NCBI GenBank assembly: GCA_029204225.1
Contig: CM055093.1
Location: 20,496,595-20,560,594 of the forward strand
DNA: 64,000 bases
Direction of reading: 5' to 3'
Source of the DNA: Diphasiastrum complanatum
Lineage: Eukaryota; Streptophyta; Lycopodiopsida; Lycopodiales; Lycopodiaceae
This document shows, piece by piece, positions 10,235-22,483 of this stretch. The notes under the pieces were generated by a model, which was not told the DNA's origin, did not search any database, and saw only the letters and a list, made by a program, of their open reading frames with translations. The position numbers were made by a program, and so were the translations under genes. Position 1 is the stretch's first letter. Each line of letters starts with the position of its first letter.

Positions 10235-10959
10235 TTGAAGTGTTACACACTTTCAATAGGATCCAATAATTGAGTACTATCTCCTCCTATGAAAGATCTT
10301 GCAACAATTTGTGAATTGATTCTCACTAGCTATCTCAATCTCTCCAAAACTAGATCTACTTCAAATCAAATGATGGATTATGGGCAAAGTTAGGATCTAA
10401 CACTCTTAGCACGTGTGAAATACACTAAGAAACCAAATTTGACTCAAATACAATGATATTGCATGAAACAAAATGGCTAAGATCTCAAAACAGTGCCTAG
10501 ATCACATATAGATGAGATTGGCAAGCATACAACTGTGATTTTGGATCAACCAAGCAATCTCTTGACCAAACCAAATGTGTCCACCCAGGTCTAGGTGCCC
10601 TACCTAACCCTCTTCAAAAGCTTATAACTTTTGATTGGCTCAACCAAATGGAATGAAACTGATTGCAACAGAAACTAGACAAAAATAGCTTCAAAACAAG
10701 CTATCAAGCAAGATAAATGGATCAAACATGAGAGAGAACTTCCAAACTGAAATTGGATGTTCCTCACACGTGTCTTAGCACCTGATTCCGTACAATACCA
10801 GGTCAGACCCAATCAATGTCCTTTTGATCTCTTTTGATCCAAGATTGAACAAGATAGCTAGGAAAAAAGGCCTTGACAACTTCTAGCTCAAGATTGATGA
10901 AATTTTTTTCACTTAGATGGATCAAAATGCATGGTAACCTTAGGTAGGCTCTGATACCA
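10235..10959 (-). other. Leader and PBS of A2
   Basis: The complement of TGGTATCAGAGC lies at 10948-10959 against the 5' LTR. The remainder matches the A1 leader in inverse orientation, with differences such as AGCACGTGTGAAA near 10409. No coding sequence is supported. Confidence 0.85.
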
Positions 10960-11696
10960 TGTTGAATTTCACACGTGTGGACTGTCCACTACATGTACTT
11001 GTGATCTCCTAAGGTGTGTAGATGCACCAAGATCAAGACTAGATTGAGATTCAAGATCAATCTTGAATCCTATGGCAAAAACACACTACTACATGCATTC
11101 AATCACTTCCAACTCTCACTCACACATGTGGGAAGTATTCAAAAAATAATCTAAGTAAAAACAAGCTGCTCTCCTTGGGTAGAGAGAGAAAATACATCAT
11201 GAGCTCTCGGGTAGAGAGAGAAAGCTAGAAATCCAATAACTCACAAAATCCATGAAATCACCAAATCAATTAGCTTCAAAATGAGGAGTACAATGATACT
11301 AGTAGGTCCACGAGCTATCACTATGCTTAACTATGATTGGACCATATTTTGTCACCTCTTGATCCTATTGGATCATTGATCCATGCACCTCTTAATTCTA
11401 TTGGACTATATTCAACCACACCTCAATTTCCTATTGGACCTCACAAGGTTCCACCTCTAAATCCTATTGGAACTCTTGGAATTTATCAAACAAAAACTTT
11501 ACACTTGTCTACACTCTAATTGGCAAGTGTTTAGCCTCTTACTCTATTTTGGCTCAATAGTGGCATTACAAGTGGAAATGCATAATTTGTCATCTATGCC
11601 AAATTTATTCCTATCAACATCCTACACCTAGATACTTGCTGTAAAAAACATAAGACCCCTATATCTAACATAGATAATCTTTTTCAATTCTTCACA
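10960..11696 (-). repeat. 5' LTR of A2
   Basis: 737 bp with TG/CA ends, the same length as 5489-6225. It carries CACACGTGTGG near the PBS end and a CACACATGTGGG motif near 11120, where the other A2 LTR has CACACGTGTGGG. These are sites where CG and CA/TG alternate within a palindrome. Confidence 0.94.
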
Positions 11697-11701
11697 TCAT
11701 G

Positions 11702-12049
11702 GACCTACTAGTATCATTGTACTCCTCATTTTGAGGCTAATTGATTTGGTGATTTCATGGATTTTGTGAGTTATTGGATTTCTAGCTTTCTCTCTCTACC
11801 CGAGAGCTCATGATGCATTTCTCTCTCTACCCGAGGAGAGCAGCTTGTTTTTACTTAGATTATTTTTTGAATACTTCCCACACATGTGAGTGAGAGTTGG
11901 AAGTGATTGAATGCATGTAGTAGTGTGTTTTTGCCATAGGATTCAAGATTGATCTTGAATCTCAATCTAGTCTTGATCTTGGTGCATCTACACACCTTAG
12001 GAGATCACAAGCACATGTAGTGGACAGTCCACACGTGTGAAATTCAACA
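11702..12049 (+). repeat. 3' LTR of A1, second segment
   Basis: It resumes the LTR interrupted at 5488 (ACCTACTAGTATCATTG) and runs to AATTCAACA at 12049. The 5-bp target duplication of A2 is at 11697-11701. Next to it, at 12050, begins an unrelated TRIM remnant. Confidence 0.92.
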
Positions 12050-12133
12050 CCTCATACCGGATGGTTTTCTCTACCACTGAGCTATCCTCCCTATTTGATA
12101 GTTCTCTCTAGAGTGTGGATTGATATTCCAACA
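12050..12133 (-). repeat. Truncated TRIM LTR, arm 1 copy
   Basis: The complement reads TGTTGGAATATC, then the A-box TAGCTCAGTGGTAGAG, then CATCCGGTATGAGG, and stops at the A1 LTR. It is the 5' part of the 142-bp TRIM LTR described at 58699-58840. The adjoining host sequence AATTGAACGTGC matches the sequence beside the TRIM in arm 2, so the insertion predates the inverted duplication. Confidence 0.85.
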
Positions 12134-13831
12134 AATTGAACGTGCATTTGTACATTGATAAAGATCGCTTTTGAGATCAAAAGCATCATGATTGATCATG
12201 ATGGTCATTGTAATATCTACAAAATATTACAAAAGTATGTATTAAGTACATGATTACAAGTCCGATAATTATAATAATGGTTACTAACAATTGTAACCAG
12301 GACTCTTAGAGTCTCAAAGTTGTTGCTTTTTGGACAAATGGTCCTTGATGTGTGCTAGATATTAGTTTCTCCACAAAACACTGTTGCGAGTTGAGTGAGA
12401 AAGTTTGCGAGGTTCTCCTAAGGTATTTAAGATTTTTTGTGAAAACTCCTAAAAATACACCCACTTTTGCAAAACCCCTTTTCATGATTTATAAAATTTT
12501 AACTAGCTATATAAATTATAACAAAATTTAATTCTTATCTATTAAAACCATCTTATAAGACATACTTTGGATTTTTGCAACATTCTTTAATATGATAATC
12601 ATTTTAATTTATATTAAAACTGAGAGAGAGATAGAAAGAGCTCTCATTCATGGATCTTGACGAACGTTGTTCGTCAAAATCCCATGTTTCAACATATGAT
12701 TTTTACGTGTATTTGAGTTTGTAACAGTTTGCATGTGGACATATTCATGAGATTGCTTTGGTTCATAGATCTTGACAAACGAGGTCCATCAAGATCAATA
12801 ATTGGTGTCATAGCCATGATTAGACACATGATTTTATCAAGGCCTCCAATTGAAAGCCCATTATTCAACTAGTAATAACTTCCATCATCATATGTCATGA
12901 ACATTGGAAAAAAAAATTTCTTCAAATGAACAAAACATATATACGATACCGTTTTGCAAAGAATATTTTTTTATATACAAAATTTATCAAAGACAATTTA
13001 TTATATGCTACACAACTACATTTTCAGATTACGAGTAATTAATAGCTATTTAATATCAGCTTAATTTAGAGACCTTTTTTTTTTATATTGAGTTACACAA
13101 TTAGTAGGCTATACACGACATATATAGTCTAGCAACGCCATCTGGGCAACATCAAGCGAGAAGCAAGCTCCCAAGATGTCGCTACGTAGTGGCTAGGTTT
13201 CGAGTATGGTCAACAGCTCCACCCACACATTGTGATGTGGACAAGACTTATTTTAGACAATCGCTTTAGCAAATGTAGACATAGTTCTCTTTTCCAATTT
13301 CCAATTTCTATGATGCATATGCTCCTCTCTAGGCATATTATGATTTCCTACAATTATCAATGAATTGTTATTTGATCTATTCAATTGCTTTTTTATGCTG
13401 CTTTTAGATTTGTGAGTGGTAATATGATTATTTAGCTATTGAATTGATGCGATATTGATAGTAGGAGCCTTTGATTGCTTTGTGTATAAATTGATGGATC
13501 GAATGACCGATTGAGTGAGGTCATGCACTACTTTTGATTCCTCTCAAGTATAATTGTTCTACGGTTTTTGTCTTGCTAGATGGAAGATGATGCATTACGC
13601 ATTGCTGCTATGCATTCTGCTACATTCGGAATGGTTTTGAGTTTAGGGTTTAGGCATGTGTTTACGATTTTCAATGTGGATGTTGATGCCAAGTGGATGA
13701 CTATTGTGGAGAGGTACGAACATGGGGTTGTAGAACAAGATAAACTAGTAATATATCAATTGGATATGTATAGAAGCAAGAAAGGAAAGGGCCTTGGAAA
13801 TCTATGAGTAATTTATTTGCAAGTTTAAATA
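12134..13831. repeat. Arm 1 of an inverted duplication (partner 56863-58698)
   Basis: Long stretches equal the reverse complement of 56863-58698, for example around 13130-13210 (partner 57450-57560) and 12640-12720 (partner 57970-58040). Arm 1 lacks about 130 bp present in arm 2 near 58180-58310. It includes the short palindrome GACGAACGTTGTTCGTC at 12659-12675 and the small frame at 13580. Similarity stops at about 13831. Apart from that frame I see no gene. Confidence 0.88.
13580..13807 (+). CDS. Short unrecognised frame, possible exon
   Basis: A 75-codon frame directly follows TTTTTGTCTTGCTAG, which would be a plausible 3' splice site, so it may be an exon remnant rather than a whole gene. 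The middle includes LGFRHVFTIF and the end QLDMYRSKKGKGLG. The end is loosely reminiscent of a segment in plant hAT transposases, but this is a weak impression and I assign no function. The arm 2 copy (56882-57112, minus) has one extra base in the first codons and is frameshifted. No signal peptide or membrane segment is evident. Confidence 0.3.
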   Translation: MEDDALRIAAMHSATFGMVLSLGFRHVFTIFNVDVDAKWMTIVERYEHGVVEQDKLVIYQLDMYRSKKGKGLGNL

Positions 13832-15510
13832 GGGTTTAATATATTACTACAATTCTCACTATCCTTGAGTCTGCTTGAACTTTTCTAGTCAGAAACCTTG
13901 TGACAGACAGATATGCTCAATATCCCTTCTCAGAATACTTTAGTTGGTTTATAAGTATATTATATTGTATTGATGATGCTCATGGTATTTATTTCCATAA
14001 AATAATCCTTGCACAAAGTGGAAACCATGATTTCCGAAGGAATGAAGTCCTTTGCTTGATTAAAATCACTTCAAACATATGAAGTGAAATGCCAACACAA
14101 TCCCTTAGGTTTCTTCCACTAGATTGAAATATATGTACATTGTAAAGCCTAGCATTGAAGGCTTTTTGGTCTTCCCCTCGACAAGTACTCTAAAGGAAAC
14201 ATAAAATTCGTGTGATTTTTATCTCTGTCTCTTTTACTTGGTGACCGACATCAATGCACTTCACCACTTCACCACTTTTGTCTTAATGGCACTTGTTTTA
14301 AGCATTATAACAATTCATGAGAAATTTTTTGAGAAGCTTCTTATAACATTTTCCCTTTTATGTAAGTTTGTGAAACTCTAGGCTTTAGTTAGGCTCAAGT
14401 CAATCTAATTTTTTTTTTAATTTGTTGTGATACAATAAGCTATTGTGATGATTCGTTAAAAAATGACATATCACTAATTTTGGGGTGAGTTTGAGCATTA
14501 GAATGAGTTGGTTTATTTCTCCAATTATTAATCGTTAGAAATACAGTCTTTGTTTTTTTTTTTTGCTAGGATTCAAATGCGATGATCTACAAGCTCTTTC
14601 GAAGTTCTTCCTCTATATTGCAATTTTCTAATATCTGAATGAATGCAAGCGGTTGTACTGCCTCCCATTCACTTATGCTTGATGGATATAAATATCTAAG
14701 AATAAAATATCCAAATGCCAGCTTCATTTTCCTCATTTTGAAAAATCACAAATTCAATTTTGGACTTTGGTCTTCTTGCAATAGTGATTGCCATAAGTTG
14801 AGCACCAAATTCTCAAATTTGTGTAGTTCTAGATTCAAAGTTCCATCAGTCTTATCAAATGTAACTAGGTGATAGGATCACAATAACAACATACAGTTAC
14901 TTTTCTTATTGTCAAACTGTGACCTGAACCAGTATAGTTATTAGTTTTGCATTATTTTAACTAGTATGGTTGATTATTTTAACTTGAGATAATACCATCT
15001 ACAGATTGGCATGTTCAACATAGGCAAATCCAGCTGATGTAATGCTTTCATGTTGTAAACTGGCAATTTGAAAATTTATTTCTATTTTTTATTTCAAATG
15101 AGCTATGTTACATAATGGAAATGCTCTCATAATCATCTTCTAAAATCTCATAAAGCTTATTTAAGTGAAGGCACCCACCATGAATGCAAAAGACATTATT
15201 GATGTTTTACAATATATATTTTTCTATTAATTCAAATACATTCTGAATATGCATGGCAGTTTAGGAAAGCTTGAAGAGATTCCATTGTGAACTTTTGGTG
15301 GTGATGAATGGCTTTCTCTTGATAATATTGTGTCAAAATCCTTTAGATGCAAATTAATATTAGATGTGAGAAATTGAATGAAAGTAAGTATTGGGCAAAA
15401 GTCATTTGATTAAGTTGGTTCCTTTTATTGAATATGTTGATTTTTTTCAAGTGCAAGCGTTCATAAGACACCTACTTTATCTGTTTGTAAAGAATTATCA
15501 AGTGATATTC
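13832..15510. other. Unassigned AT-rich sequence
   Basis: I see no transposon ends, no RNA gene and no convincing coding sequence. Short frames at 13900-14082 and 14639-14872 have no recognisable motif and fit chance in AT-rich DNA. Confidence 0.5.
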
Positions 15511-15521
15511 TTTCAGGTATA

Positions 15522-15887
15522 ATGGATAAAGATTGGGACAACAAGACAATCATTGACTATAGAATTAGAAAATTCTCTATGACTTTTCATTATCATATTG
15601 AGAGACAAATGCGTAGTCTTATATTTGGTTACCATAGATGGAAAAAAATAAGTGGGACTTGGACACCAATAGATCAAGATCTTGAATTGGACAGTCACAC
15701 AAATAGAAAAGAGGTGCACATTATATACAATAAAGAGGTTCTAACTATGATTAAAGTGGAAGAACATTGGAGCCTAAATTATGGTAGAATAGAGCTTGTC
15801 CTAATATACAAAGATCTTTTACCTGAGTACTTCAAATTCTATTCATTCATTAACTATGCAGACTTTTGCTCTGTTTGTAGGAAATAG
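15522..15887 (+). CDS. Unrecognised 121-residue frame, candidate exon
   Basis: The frame opens just after ATTCTTTCAG, a good plant 3' splice site consensus, and runs 121 residues to TAG. It is rich in basic and aromatic residues (FGYHRWKKISGTW, EHWSLNYGRIELV) and ends FCSVCRK. The composition looks more protein-like than the surrounding chance frames, and no stop interrupts it. I do not recognise a family. It could be the last exon of a host gene or of an old transposon, since it sits between the inverted-duplication arm and truncated copia E. No catalytic or membrane motif is visible. Confidence 0.35.
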   Translation: MDKDWDNKTIIDYRIRKFSMTFHYHIERQMRSLIFGYHRWKKISGTWTPIDQDLELDSHTNRKEVHIIYNKEVLTMIKVEEHWSLNYGRIELVLIYKDLLPEYFKFYSFINYADFCSVCRK

Positions 15888-16133
15888 AGGACTAGTTTAT
15901 TTGAACTTTGTGGCAAATCCAAGATACATGTACTCTTAACTATGTTTCCTTATGAATGATTATGTCAAGAACATTGTGCAGTATGTTCCTTTCATTGTCG
16001 TTGATGGGGCCAGTCTATTTGATTCTCAAATGGTTGCCTTGTACTGTACGTATCAGATGAATGTTATTGTATGGTTCTATACTTGGTTCTTACTGTTGTA
16101 TGAGTTTCTAGATCTAAAAGAACTAAATATCAT

Positions 16134-17000
16134 TCAATCATTGTTCTGTCTGACATGAAGTAGTAGATGGATACACCTATTCTTAAAGTAATCTGAAGTT
16201 GTTCTTATGCTAATTGTGGTATGCACTGATGCCATGAAGGATCTTTCAGCACCTCTTAAAGGATCCCTTACAAGATGTTCCATAAATGTGTCTATATACA
16301 TGTAGCACACTTCAAAACTAAACATCATGCCAAGCCATGGATTCCAAGGCATTTTGCGCACTTGAAGATACATCAATTAAAAAAATAAGTGCATACACAA
16401 TGTTGCCAAAGACAACTTGCCTTGCTTGATCCACATGATTGAGCATGGATGGCTCCATCTTGATACTCATGGTTGTTCTTGGAGTCCTTGGGTCTTGAGC
16501 TTGCTCCTCCACTTGACTTGACTCCAAACCATCAATGAACTGAATAAGGTGTTGATCCAAACGTGCTTCTTCAAGTTTACAAATCTTCCACTCTTGAAAT
16601 ATCACATTTCCACCATTGACAAATTCTTTGGTGGACAACAAGTTGATTCTACAATCTCTACTTGAAGAGCAAAACACTACCATTATTGCTTATCATTGAA
16701 ATAGGATAATCTTTGGTCCTTACATTGGAATGATCATGCTCAAAGCATGTGGAGCCAAAGATTTCCAATACAAATGATGTTTCATCTTTTATGACACTAT
16801 TCAAACTATTACAAAAATAGTTATCAAATGAAATTTCTTTATCAACAACAAATGGAGATTTGAAAGCATCAATTTTCATTGTCTTGTCATACAAAGTACT
16901 AAACATCAAAGATCTTAAAGATAAGCAACAAGTCACTCATTGTTTACTAATACTATCCAAAAGTATTCAAATATAGTAGACTCTCCAATGCTCACCATCC
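16134..17000 (-). pseudogene. Element E: collapsed integrase-RT remnant
   Basis: Minus-strand pieces downstream of the protease region include NGGNVIFQEW near 16600 (compare DVIFHEE in C), then QARQVVFGNIVYAL near 16400 (compare KGKQVV...YVFY in A). Next come IDTFMEHLVRDPLRGAERS near 16250, which matches the RT end SIDTPMEQIVKDPNKGDERS of A. The catalytic integrase core and the RT palm with YVDD are absent, so large internal deletions have joined distant parts. The intervening segment at about 16690-16930 (including FCNSLNSVIKDETSF) is not recognised as pol and may be acquired or highly diverged sequence. Stops and frame changes separate the pieces, so no functional enzyme is possible. Confidence 0.75.
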
Positions 17001-18471
17001 TTGCAAGATGCACACTTGAATGGACAATTTGCATGCAATTTGATGACTCGGCCATTGTCATTGAGGACTCCCTTGGAACTCTCATGCTTTGAGGCTGATC
17101 CTCAAGATCTTCCTTCTTTTGATGCTCCTCTCCAATGCAAGCAAGATCACACTCTGCCAAGATCTCCTCTTGAGTGACCTCCTCCTTTGCCAAGCTCATT
17201 CTTTCACAAGCAACACTAGCTTCCAACTTAAACAATCTTCCATGTTTAAATCCCTTTGCAATGCAAACATCATTATTCAAGATGAAACAAACACCAAGCT
17301 TAAACTGGACATCCAAACCATTTTCTAAGAGTTGACCAACACTAAGCATATTCTTGGTGATTGATGGTACATAAAGGACATTCTCTAGATCCATACTTAT
17401 TGAGGATTCTAGATATAAAGAGATGGTACCAACACCATCTATCGTACACTCTCCATCACTTGCAGTACAAAAAAACTTTTTAGCATCATTGAATGAGTGT
17501 AAGGTTGAGAATGTGTCCTTTTGGAAAGCCATGTGGGAGCTAGCCCCACTATCAATCCACCAAGTGTCCTTTGATTGCCTTTGCTTGTTGGAGTGGATGT
17601 AGATGTCATCGAAGATGAGATCTCCTCATCTCCATCCTCTTCATATGCAAGGTTCCCTTGTTTGTCCTCTTCCTCTTTTGCTCTTAGCCTCTTGTAGCAT
17701 TCGGATGCATAATGCCCCTTCTTTCCACAAAAGAAGCATTTTTGCTTTGACTTGTCCTTTGAGCTTGATGCATCATCCTCTTCTTTGGCCTCCTTGGGAT
17801 GCTTCTTCTTTCCATTGGTATTCTTTTTTCCCTTGAATGAGAAATTGTCTTTCTCATCTCCATCCTGCAAAGACAATGAACTCATTCTTGCCTTGGTATG
17901 GAGCATCCTACACTCTTTAGCCACTAATACACTATGAAGTTTTTCTATAGTTGGCAAAGTGTCTTGGATGGCAAAACTTTGGACCAAAGTTGCAAATTCA
18001 TCTTCTAGACCATTAAGGACAATTTGTGCAAGCTCTCCATCATGAATCTTCTCTCCAATGGAAGCAACTCCCTATTTAGAGACTTGATTCTGATTACATA
18101 ATCATGTGCACTCTCTCACTTCTCCTCGTGCTTTGCAAAATCTGATTTCTAAGCATGAGTACTCTTGAAGTGTTACTAAATTCATAGATTGATTTTAAAG
18201 ACTCCCAAGTCTCTTTAGCACTAGTACATGCTGATACTTCTCTCAACAAATCATTGCTCACATTCATCTTCACACAATGAAGTGCAAGCCTAGATCTCTT
18301 CTTGTATCTAGCTAACTCATGTGCACCTAGAGGTTCGTCTTCATCTTCAATCAAGAACTCATAAAGGTCTTGGAGCACCAAGAGTGACTCTATCCTAACC
18401 TTCCAAATAGCATAATTTGTAGAATTCAATCTCTCACTAGCTTCTAGAAGGTATGCTCCAGCAGGTCCCAT
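16933..18471 (-). pseudogene. Element E: gag-protease with frameshifts
   Basis: Gag begins at the Met at 18471 (MGPAGAYLLEASERLNSTNY) and is open to 18094, where a frame change near SERVHMIM ends it. It resumes at 17987 with a zinc knuckle CFFCGKKGHYASEC. A one-base shift near 17580 precedes the protease. In the correct frame the sequence reads DTWWIDSGASSHMAF, so the catalytic Asp is preserved, followed by ENVLYVPSITKNMLSVGQLL. After KLEASVACERMSLAKEE the usual HRLGHP integrase zinc region is not found; HSSVH remains from the first integrase motif. This is an inactive relative of the A, C and D polyproteins. Confidence 0.85.
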
Positions 18472-18473
18472 CT

Positions 18474-19156
18474 TACTAGTGATTTCTACAGGTAAGAAAT
18501 AGTTTTGATTGACTTGAAACTCACAAAGGTCTCACACTTGCAATGTTTCACTCAAAACCAATGGACTTATAATCATAGTTCTATGACTTCCTCACAAAGC
18601 TGGAATGAAGATAAGATGAAGTGAAAACTACTTTCAAACAAATCTTGCCAAGAAATGGATTTGACAGTTCTTGTAGTGTTTCACTCAAATTAGATTTCTA
18701 ATCCAACAAGTGGACTTATAATCTCAGTTCTAGCACTCCCTCACAAAGTTATAAATCTCCCTCACACTTTTTGATGTACTTTCAAGACCTGTAAAACAAG
18801 TTTAGAGGACCTGATTTCAGCCTAGATTAATTAGATTTCATGACCCTATGTCAAATCTAATCAATGGCACTCAATCTTGGTAGCTTATCCTAAGATTTCC
18901 ACCAAAAATTACATCAAAAGCTCACAAATTGAATTTCTTTGGGTCAAATCAATACCATGAATTAAATGCAGGTTCAGAGAGGTCCACACATGTGGACAGT
19001 GCAGATTTGGACCCCTACCAAGTTTGGGATCAAATATCCTTACCAAATTCAAGATTCCAGCTTGCCCTCTTAATACTAGTTTTTAGCACCAAAACTTGCT
19101 AAAAATGGATTTGCATTGGATCAATGGCTTATGCTATTGTACTTGGATCTGATACT
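18474..19156 (-). other. Leader and degraded PBS of element E
   Basis: A non-coding stretch between gag and the LTR. The PBS complement reads CTGATACTATG at 19148-19158, with one transition from the standard CTGATACCATG. CCACACATGTGG at about 18986-18997 is another member of the recurring palindrome class. Confidence 0.7.
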
Positions 19157-19842
19157 ATGTGAAAGTACTATACTTTAGGACCATAAATGGATCTACAAAA
19201 GATTCACAAGAGTGATTGGATGCTTTCTTAACAATCTATCAAAAAACTAATTATCAAAAAGTTGATCTAGATTGGCAATTTGACAAAGTTTAACAACAAG
19301 CATTAACAATCAAAAGGATTGATCAACATTGAGATCCGAGCCCACATGTGTGTACTACAGGCTGTAGTAGCTTTCAAGCTAAGAAACAAGTAGAAATTGA
19401 TTTGGTTGCATTTTGATGACAAAAACTCAATGTACATAGTGAACTAGCTTGACATTGCCAATGAGCTCCATAAATATTCTATCTTTTCACTATGGGAGCT
19501 TGGAATACTTAGAAAATTCAACTTTCTTCTTGAAGTTAGGTGGATTTCCAGCATGTAATAAGGAAGTTAACTCACTCTTCTAGCCCTAAAATGAAACCCT
19601 AGCCTAGATCCTAGAGTTATGCTTGGTAGGTAGCTAGTTGGTCAAATTTTCACCTTAAGCTTAGGTATGGTCCTATAAAGTAGGGATGACCACCAAATAG
19701 ACATGACCAACTCTCTTGACTTGACCTTTGCCATGTGGCATTTTGGCCATACATATGTGGAACCCAATTATGTACAAAATTTACACTATTCTTCATGGTT
19801 TTTTATCAAGCTAGATTTGCCAATTTTTGGCAATTCTTCACA
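19157..19842 (-). repeat. 5' LTR of element E
   Basis: 686 bp from TGTGAAAGTACT to AATTCTTCACA on plus. On the element strand it starts TGTGAAGAATTG, the same 12 bases as family A, but the body differs. It contains CCCACATGTGTG near 19340. No second copy occurs in the window. Confidence 0.78.
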
Positions 19843-21511
19843 AATCCCACACACTGGACATAGACGGAACAACTGCTTCCTTTTGTTTCTGGGCTCGCGT
19901 AATAGCTAGCACCAGAACATGGGGAATTGAAGACTTCTGTGGCACTCACCTTGGAAATGTTGTGTTTGCCGTTGGGACGCTTCGCACTGAAGCTCCCGCA
20001 CCTTCATGGAGGAGTCTGTAAGTGCCTTGGAGAGGCTTAGAATATATTGGTTCAGGCAATCCTCCTTCTACGGCAATATGGCGATCTTCTGGTGCCCATC
20101 TTGTTCATGATGTTGAGCTATAAGAAGCTCTTGCTACAGCTTCGTGAGTTCCGCTCGTAGCTGGGTGTTGCTTGTCGTCAAGTGGAGTACCCGGCTATAT
20201 AAAGTGGCCCTGGCTACTACCGCCTCCTGGATATATGTCCCCAAGGCAGTTTGGTACGCCATCGTTAAATCTGCTGGAATAGTCGGTACGCTGGCACTGA
20301 GAGGGGCTTGTGTGGTAGTGGCCCTGATGACTGGTAGAACACCGTCGTCGTTGTCTTCAATCAGGTTCTCAGGGGACTTCTATTGTCATCTGGGGTCGTG
20401 GGATCTATCTGATCTGGTGATGGTATGAAAATTGTCTGAACAAATGCGTCATCAAACAATGGTTGGTTGCCCTCGGCAACCTTTGATGGTGAAACAGGTG
20501 GTGTGAGAGAAACATAAGTGGATACGGGGGTGGACACTATTCGTCCAAACTAGAGAATGGGTGGAATAGAGGGGAACTGAAGTGTGGTGTGGAGCATGGA
20601 AGGCGAAGATCGAGCGAAAATGGTCTGATGTGGGGGTGAGAAGTTGATGACTTGCATCCACCACCAGAGTGTCCAGAGATAACTATAATTTAGAGGGGTT
20701 AAACTGGAGAGGAGCACCGGTGGAGACAGGAGCAATGGAGGATGCGATAGTAGTGAAAGGAGTAGTAGATAATGGAACAAAAGTAGAAGTGGTATCGACA
20801 GAGGAGACGGGAGTGGAAACAGAAGTAGTCATGGATGGAACAGAATGAAGAGGAGTGACAATAGAGATAGGAGGAGGAGATTGTACAGAAGAAGTGGCGG
20901 TGGTTGATGGAGTGGTTATTGCTATGGTGGTGGTACATCTTCTAGTGATAGGTGGAGATGAGGAGGAAGGGACAGTGCCACGCATTCTTTTGCTGGTTAT
21001 CGTGTCAGTAATTGCAGGTTGGGAGGATGTGGATGCGGCAGATGGCGGATAGAGGTTAGTGTGCGACACAATGGAAGATAGAATGTCGGAACGACAAAAA
21101 CCATGTATTTTTGTCTCGAAAAGTGCGCAAGAAAAATTACACAGTAGGGGGCCTGTTGCAATACGGTCACGGGTGTTGGGTTTGATGGAGATGGTTAGTT
21201 CATAGATGAGGAAGGCATGCCAGTTGTATGGCACAACCACGGGTCCGGAGAATCCCAGGAAGGACTCTACTATCTGACTCAGCAGCGTGGACTGGATTCT
21301 GTCCATGCAAAATGTTGAAACAACCAGAAAGTTGTTCAACAGATGTGCAACCGTCTATATGATTGGTTTCGTGATAGTCTCTATTAGGTAACTGTTGTTA
21401 GTTTGGATTGGAATTTTGGTTGCAGTCTGGCTGACAAAAGGTTTGATCAGGGTTTTTGATGATGGAAAATCGACTGATGATCATTGGACATAATGCCGAC
21501 AGTGACCATCA
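19843..21511 (-). pseudogene. Unrecognised decayed coding relic, downstream part
   Basis: Read on minus, the longest open part is 21339-20683 (218 codons). It has a compact region (GFSGPVVVPYNWHAFLIYEL, then RDRIATGPLL) followed by a Ser/Thr/Pro-rich tract of about 100 residues. Beyond it, a further frame between about 20400 and 19890 reads with few stops and has heptad-like, coiled-coil-type composition (TSNTQLRAELTKL). It lies downstream of a gypsy integrase on the same strand and was separated from its upstream part (26784-27108) by element B. It may be an extra open reading frame of a gypsy element, the gag of an adjoining element, or a host gene. I do not recognise a family. Confidence 0.45.
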
Positions 21512-22343
21512 TGTGCAAAAAGTACAAAAAGGACCAAGAGTGGATTCTAATCTGATCCTCAAGAGGGATTGGTTGTCAGATTACTTGATCTATCAATCTA
21601 CTTCAGAGTAAGATCAATCTAGATCAATTCTAGACACAAAATCCTAACAAGAACAATCATTAATTGAAGGTAAGTGTACTTTATGGTTTACCACGTGTGA
21701 AAACCTGTCTGAGTACGGACTCCAACCTGAAAATCAAGTACACATTGATAGCACCTCAAAACAATCAAAACAAATGTAGACAAATGGAGAGAGTCACTCA
21801 AAATTGCTTCCAAAACCAAGATTGGTGTCTCTCAATAATTATGGCCAAATGTGGCTCTATATATACAATAAGTGGGAGCTCGTGGTACTGATCATCCCTC
21901 TGATCCCACATGTGTGAAGGTGCTTTGTCATATGATGATTCATCATGCAAAACTGACACTTGGACAAAACCTTCTATTTTGAGCACTTTTGGTCCATTTT
22001 TCTTCTATATGGAGATCTACTTGGAAATCTTCTAGAAGTCAAAATTCGCCTACTTCAGCTTATTCCACACATGTGAGCTGTCCTCTACACATGTGATATG
22101 ACACCTAACCAAAGGATGTGGCTCATGCAATCAATAGATTGATGCCATGTGTCATATGTCTAGAAAACTAGTTTTTGGCCTTTTTAGCCACTAGAACTTG
22201 AATTAAACCGTATGTACAACCTATATGATTATGGTACATGACAAGTACGCTATTTTCACACGTGGGAACAGGCTCCACACATGTGTGTTTATCTATATAC
22301 AAGATTTTTGGCCTCTACCAAGCTTATTTTTGCATTTTTCACA
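21512..22343 (-). repeat. 3' LTR of element B
   Basis: On plus it reads TGTGCAAAAAGTAC...GCATTTTTCACA. It contains a TATA-like CTCTATATATAC near 21853 and palindromic CACATGTG/CACGTG motifs near 21690, 21908, 22068, 22090, 22258 and 22280, an unusual density. Confidence 0.92.
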
Positions 22344-22483
22344 CTCCTCCTAAAAAATCTAGCTTGGTAAATCTAGCTTGATGGAAAACGTGATGATCTT
22401 GAACTTGACTCCATGGGCTGAATTGGTCTTTGCTGGTTCAAAAGGTGTGAAGATCAGCCAATGAGCTTGATGTTGATCTGAAA

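Larger units (their letters stand above)
5489..11696 (-). mobile_element. Ty1/copia retrotransposon A2, nested and inverted in A1
   Basis: A full-length 6208-bp element on the minus strand has two LTRs of 737 bp each (5489-6225 and 10960-11696). Its PBS is at 10948-10959, with coding sequence 10234 to 6244 and the purine-tract complement after 6225. The flanks are TCGTG and TCATG. I noted roughly 20 differences between its LTRs, so it is clearly older than C. It lies opposite to A1, so A1 and A2 form a large inverted repeat. Besides the amber codon shared with A1, it has its own frameshift and a second stop in Pol, so this copy is not autonomous. Confidence 0.95.
1..12049 (+). mobile_element. 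Ty1/copia retrotransposon A1, split by nested A2
   Basis: A1 reads 5' LTR (cut by the window edge), PBS, leader, gag-protease-integrase, amber codon, RT-RNase H, purine tract and 3' LTR. The 3' LTR is interrupted at 5488 by inverted element A2 and resumes at 11702. The domain order (integrase before RT) is diagnostic of copia. The 5-bp sequence flanking A2 is TCGTG on the left (5484-5488) and TCATG on the right (11697-11701), one transition apart, so A2 inserted into an A1 already in place. The 5' LTR and 3' LTR of A1 differ visibly in sequence type (see findings). The target duplication of A1 itself cannot be seen because its start lies outside the window. Confidence 0.93.
16134..19842 (-). 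mobile_element. Truncated Ty1/copia element E
   Basis: Minus-strand order: 5' LTR (19842-19157), leader, frameshifted gag-protease, a shortened pol with most of integrase missing, and a piece of RT ending near 16134. No 3' LTR is found on the left, so that end is deleted. A degraded PBS (CTGATACTATG) adjoins the LTR. The family is related to A (Gag and protease align by eye) but is clearly distinct. Confidence 0.85.

Noticed and set aside
20144-20428. Plus-strand frame of 94 codons in GC-richer sequence
   Set aside because: The minus strand over the same bases reads as a better protein-like, coiled-coil-rich continuation of the relic at 21339-20683; the plus frame is likely its shadow.
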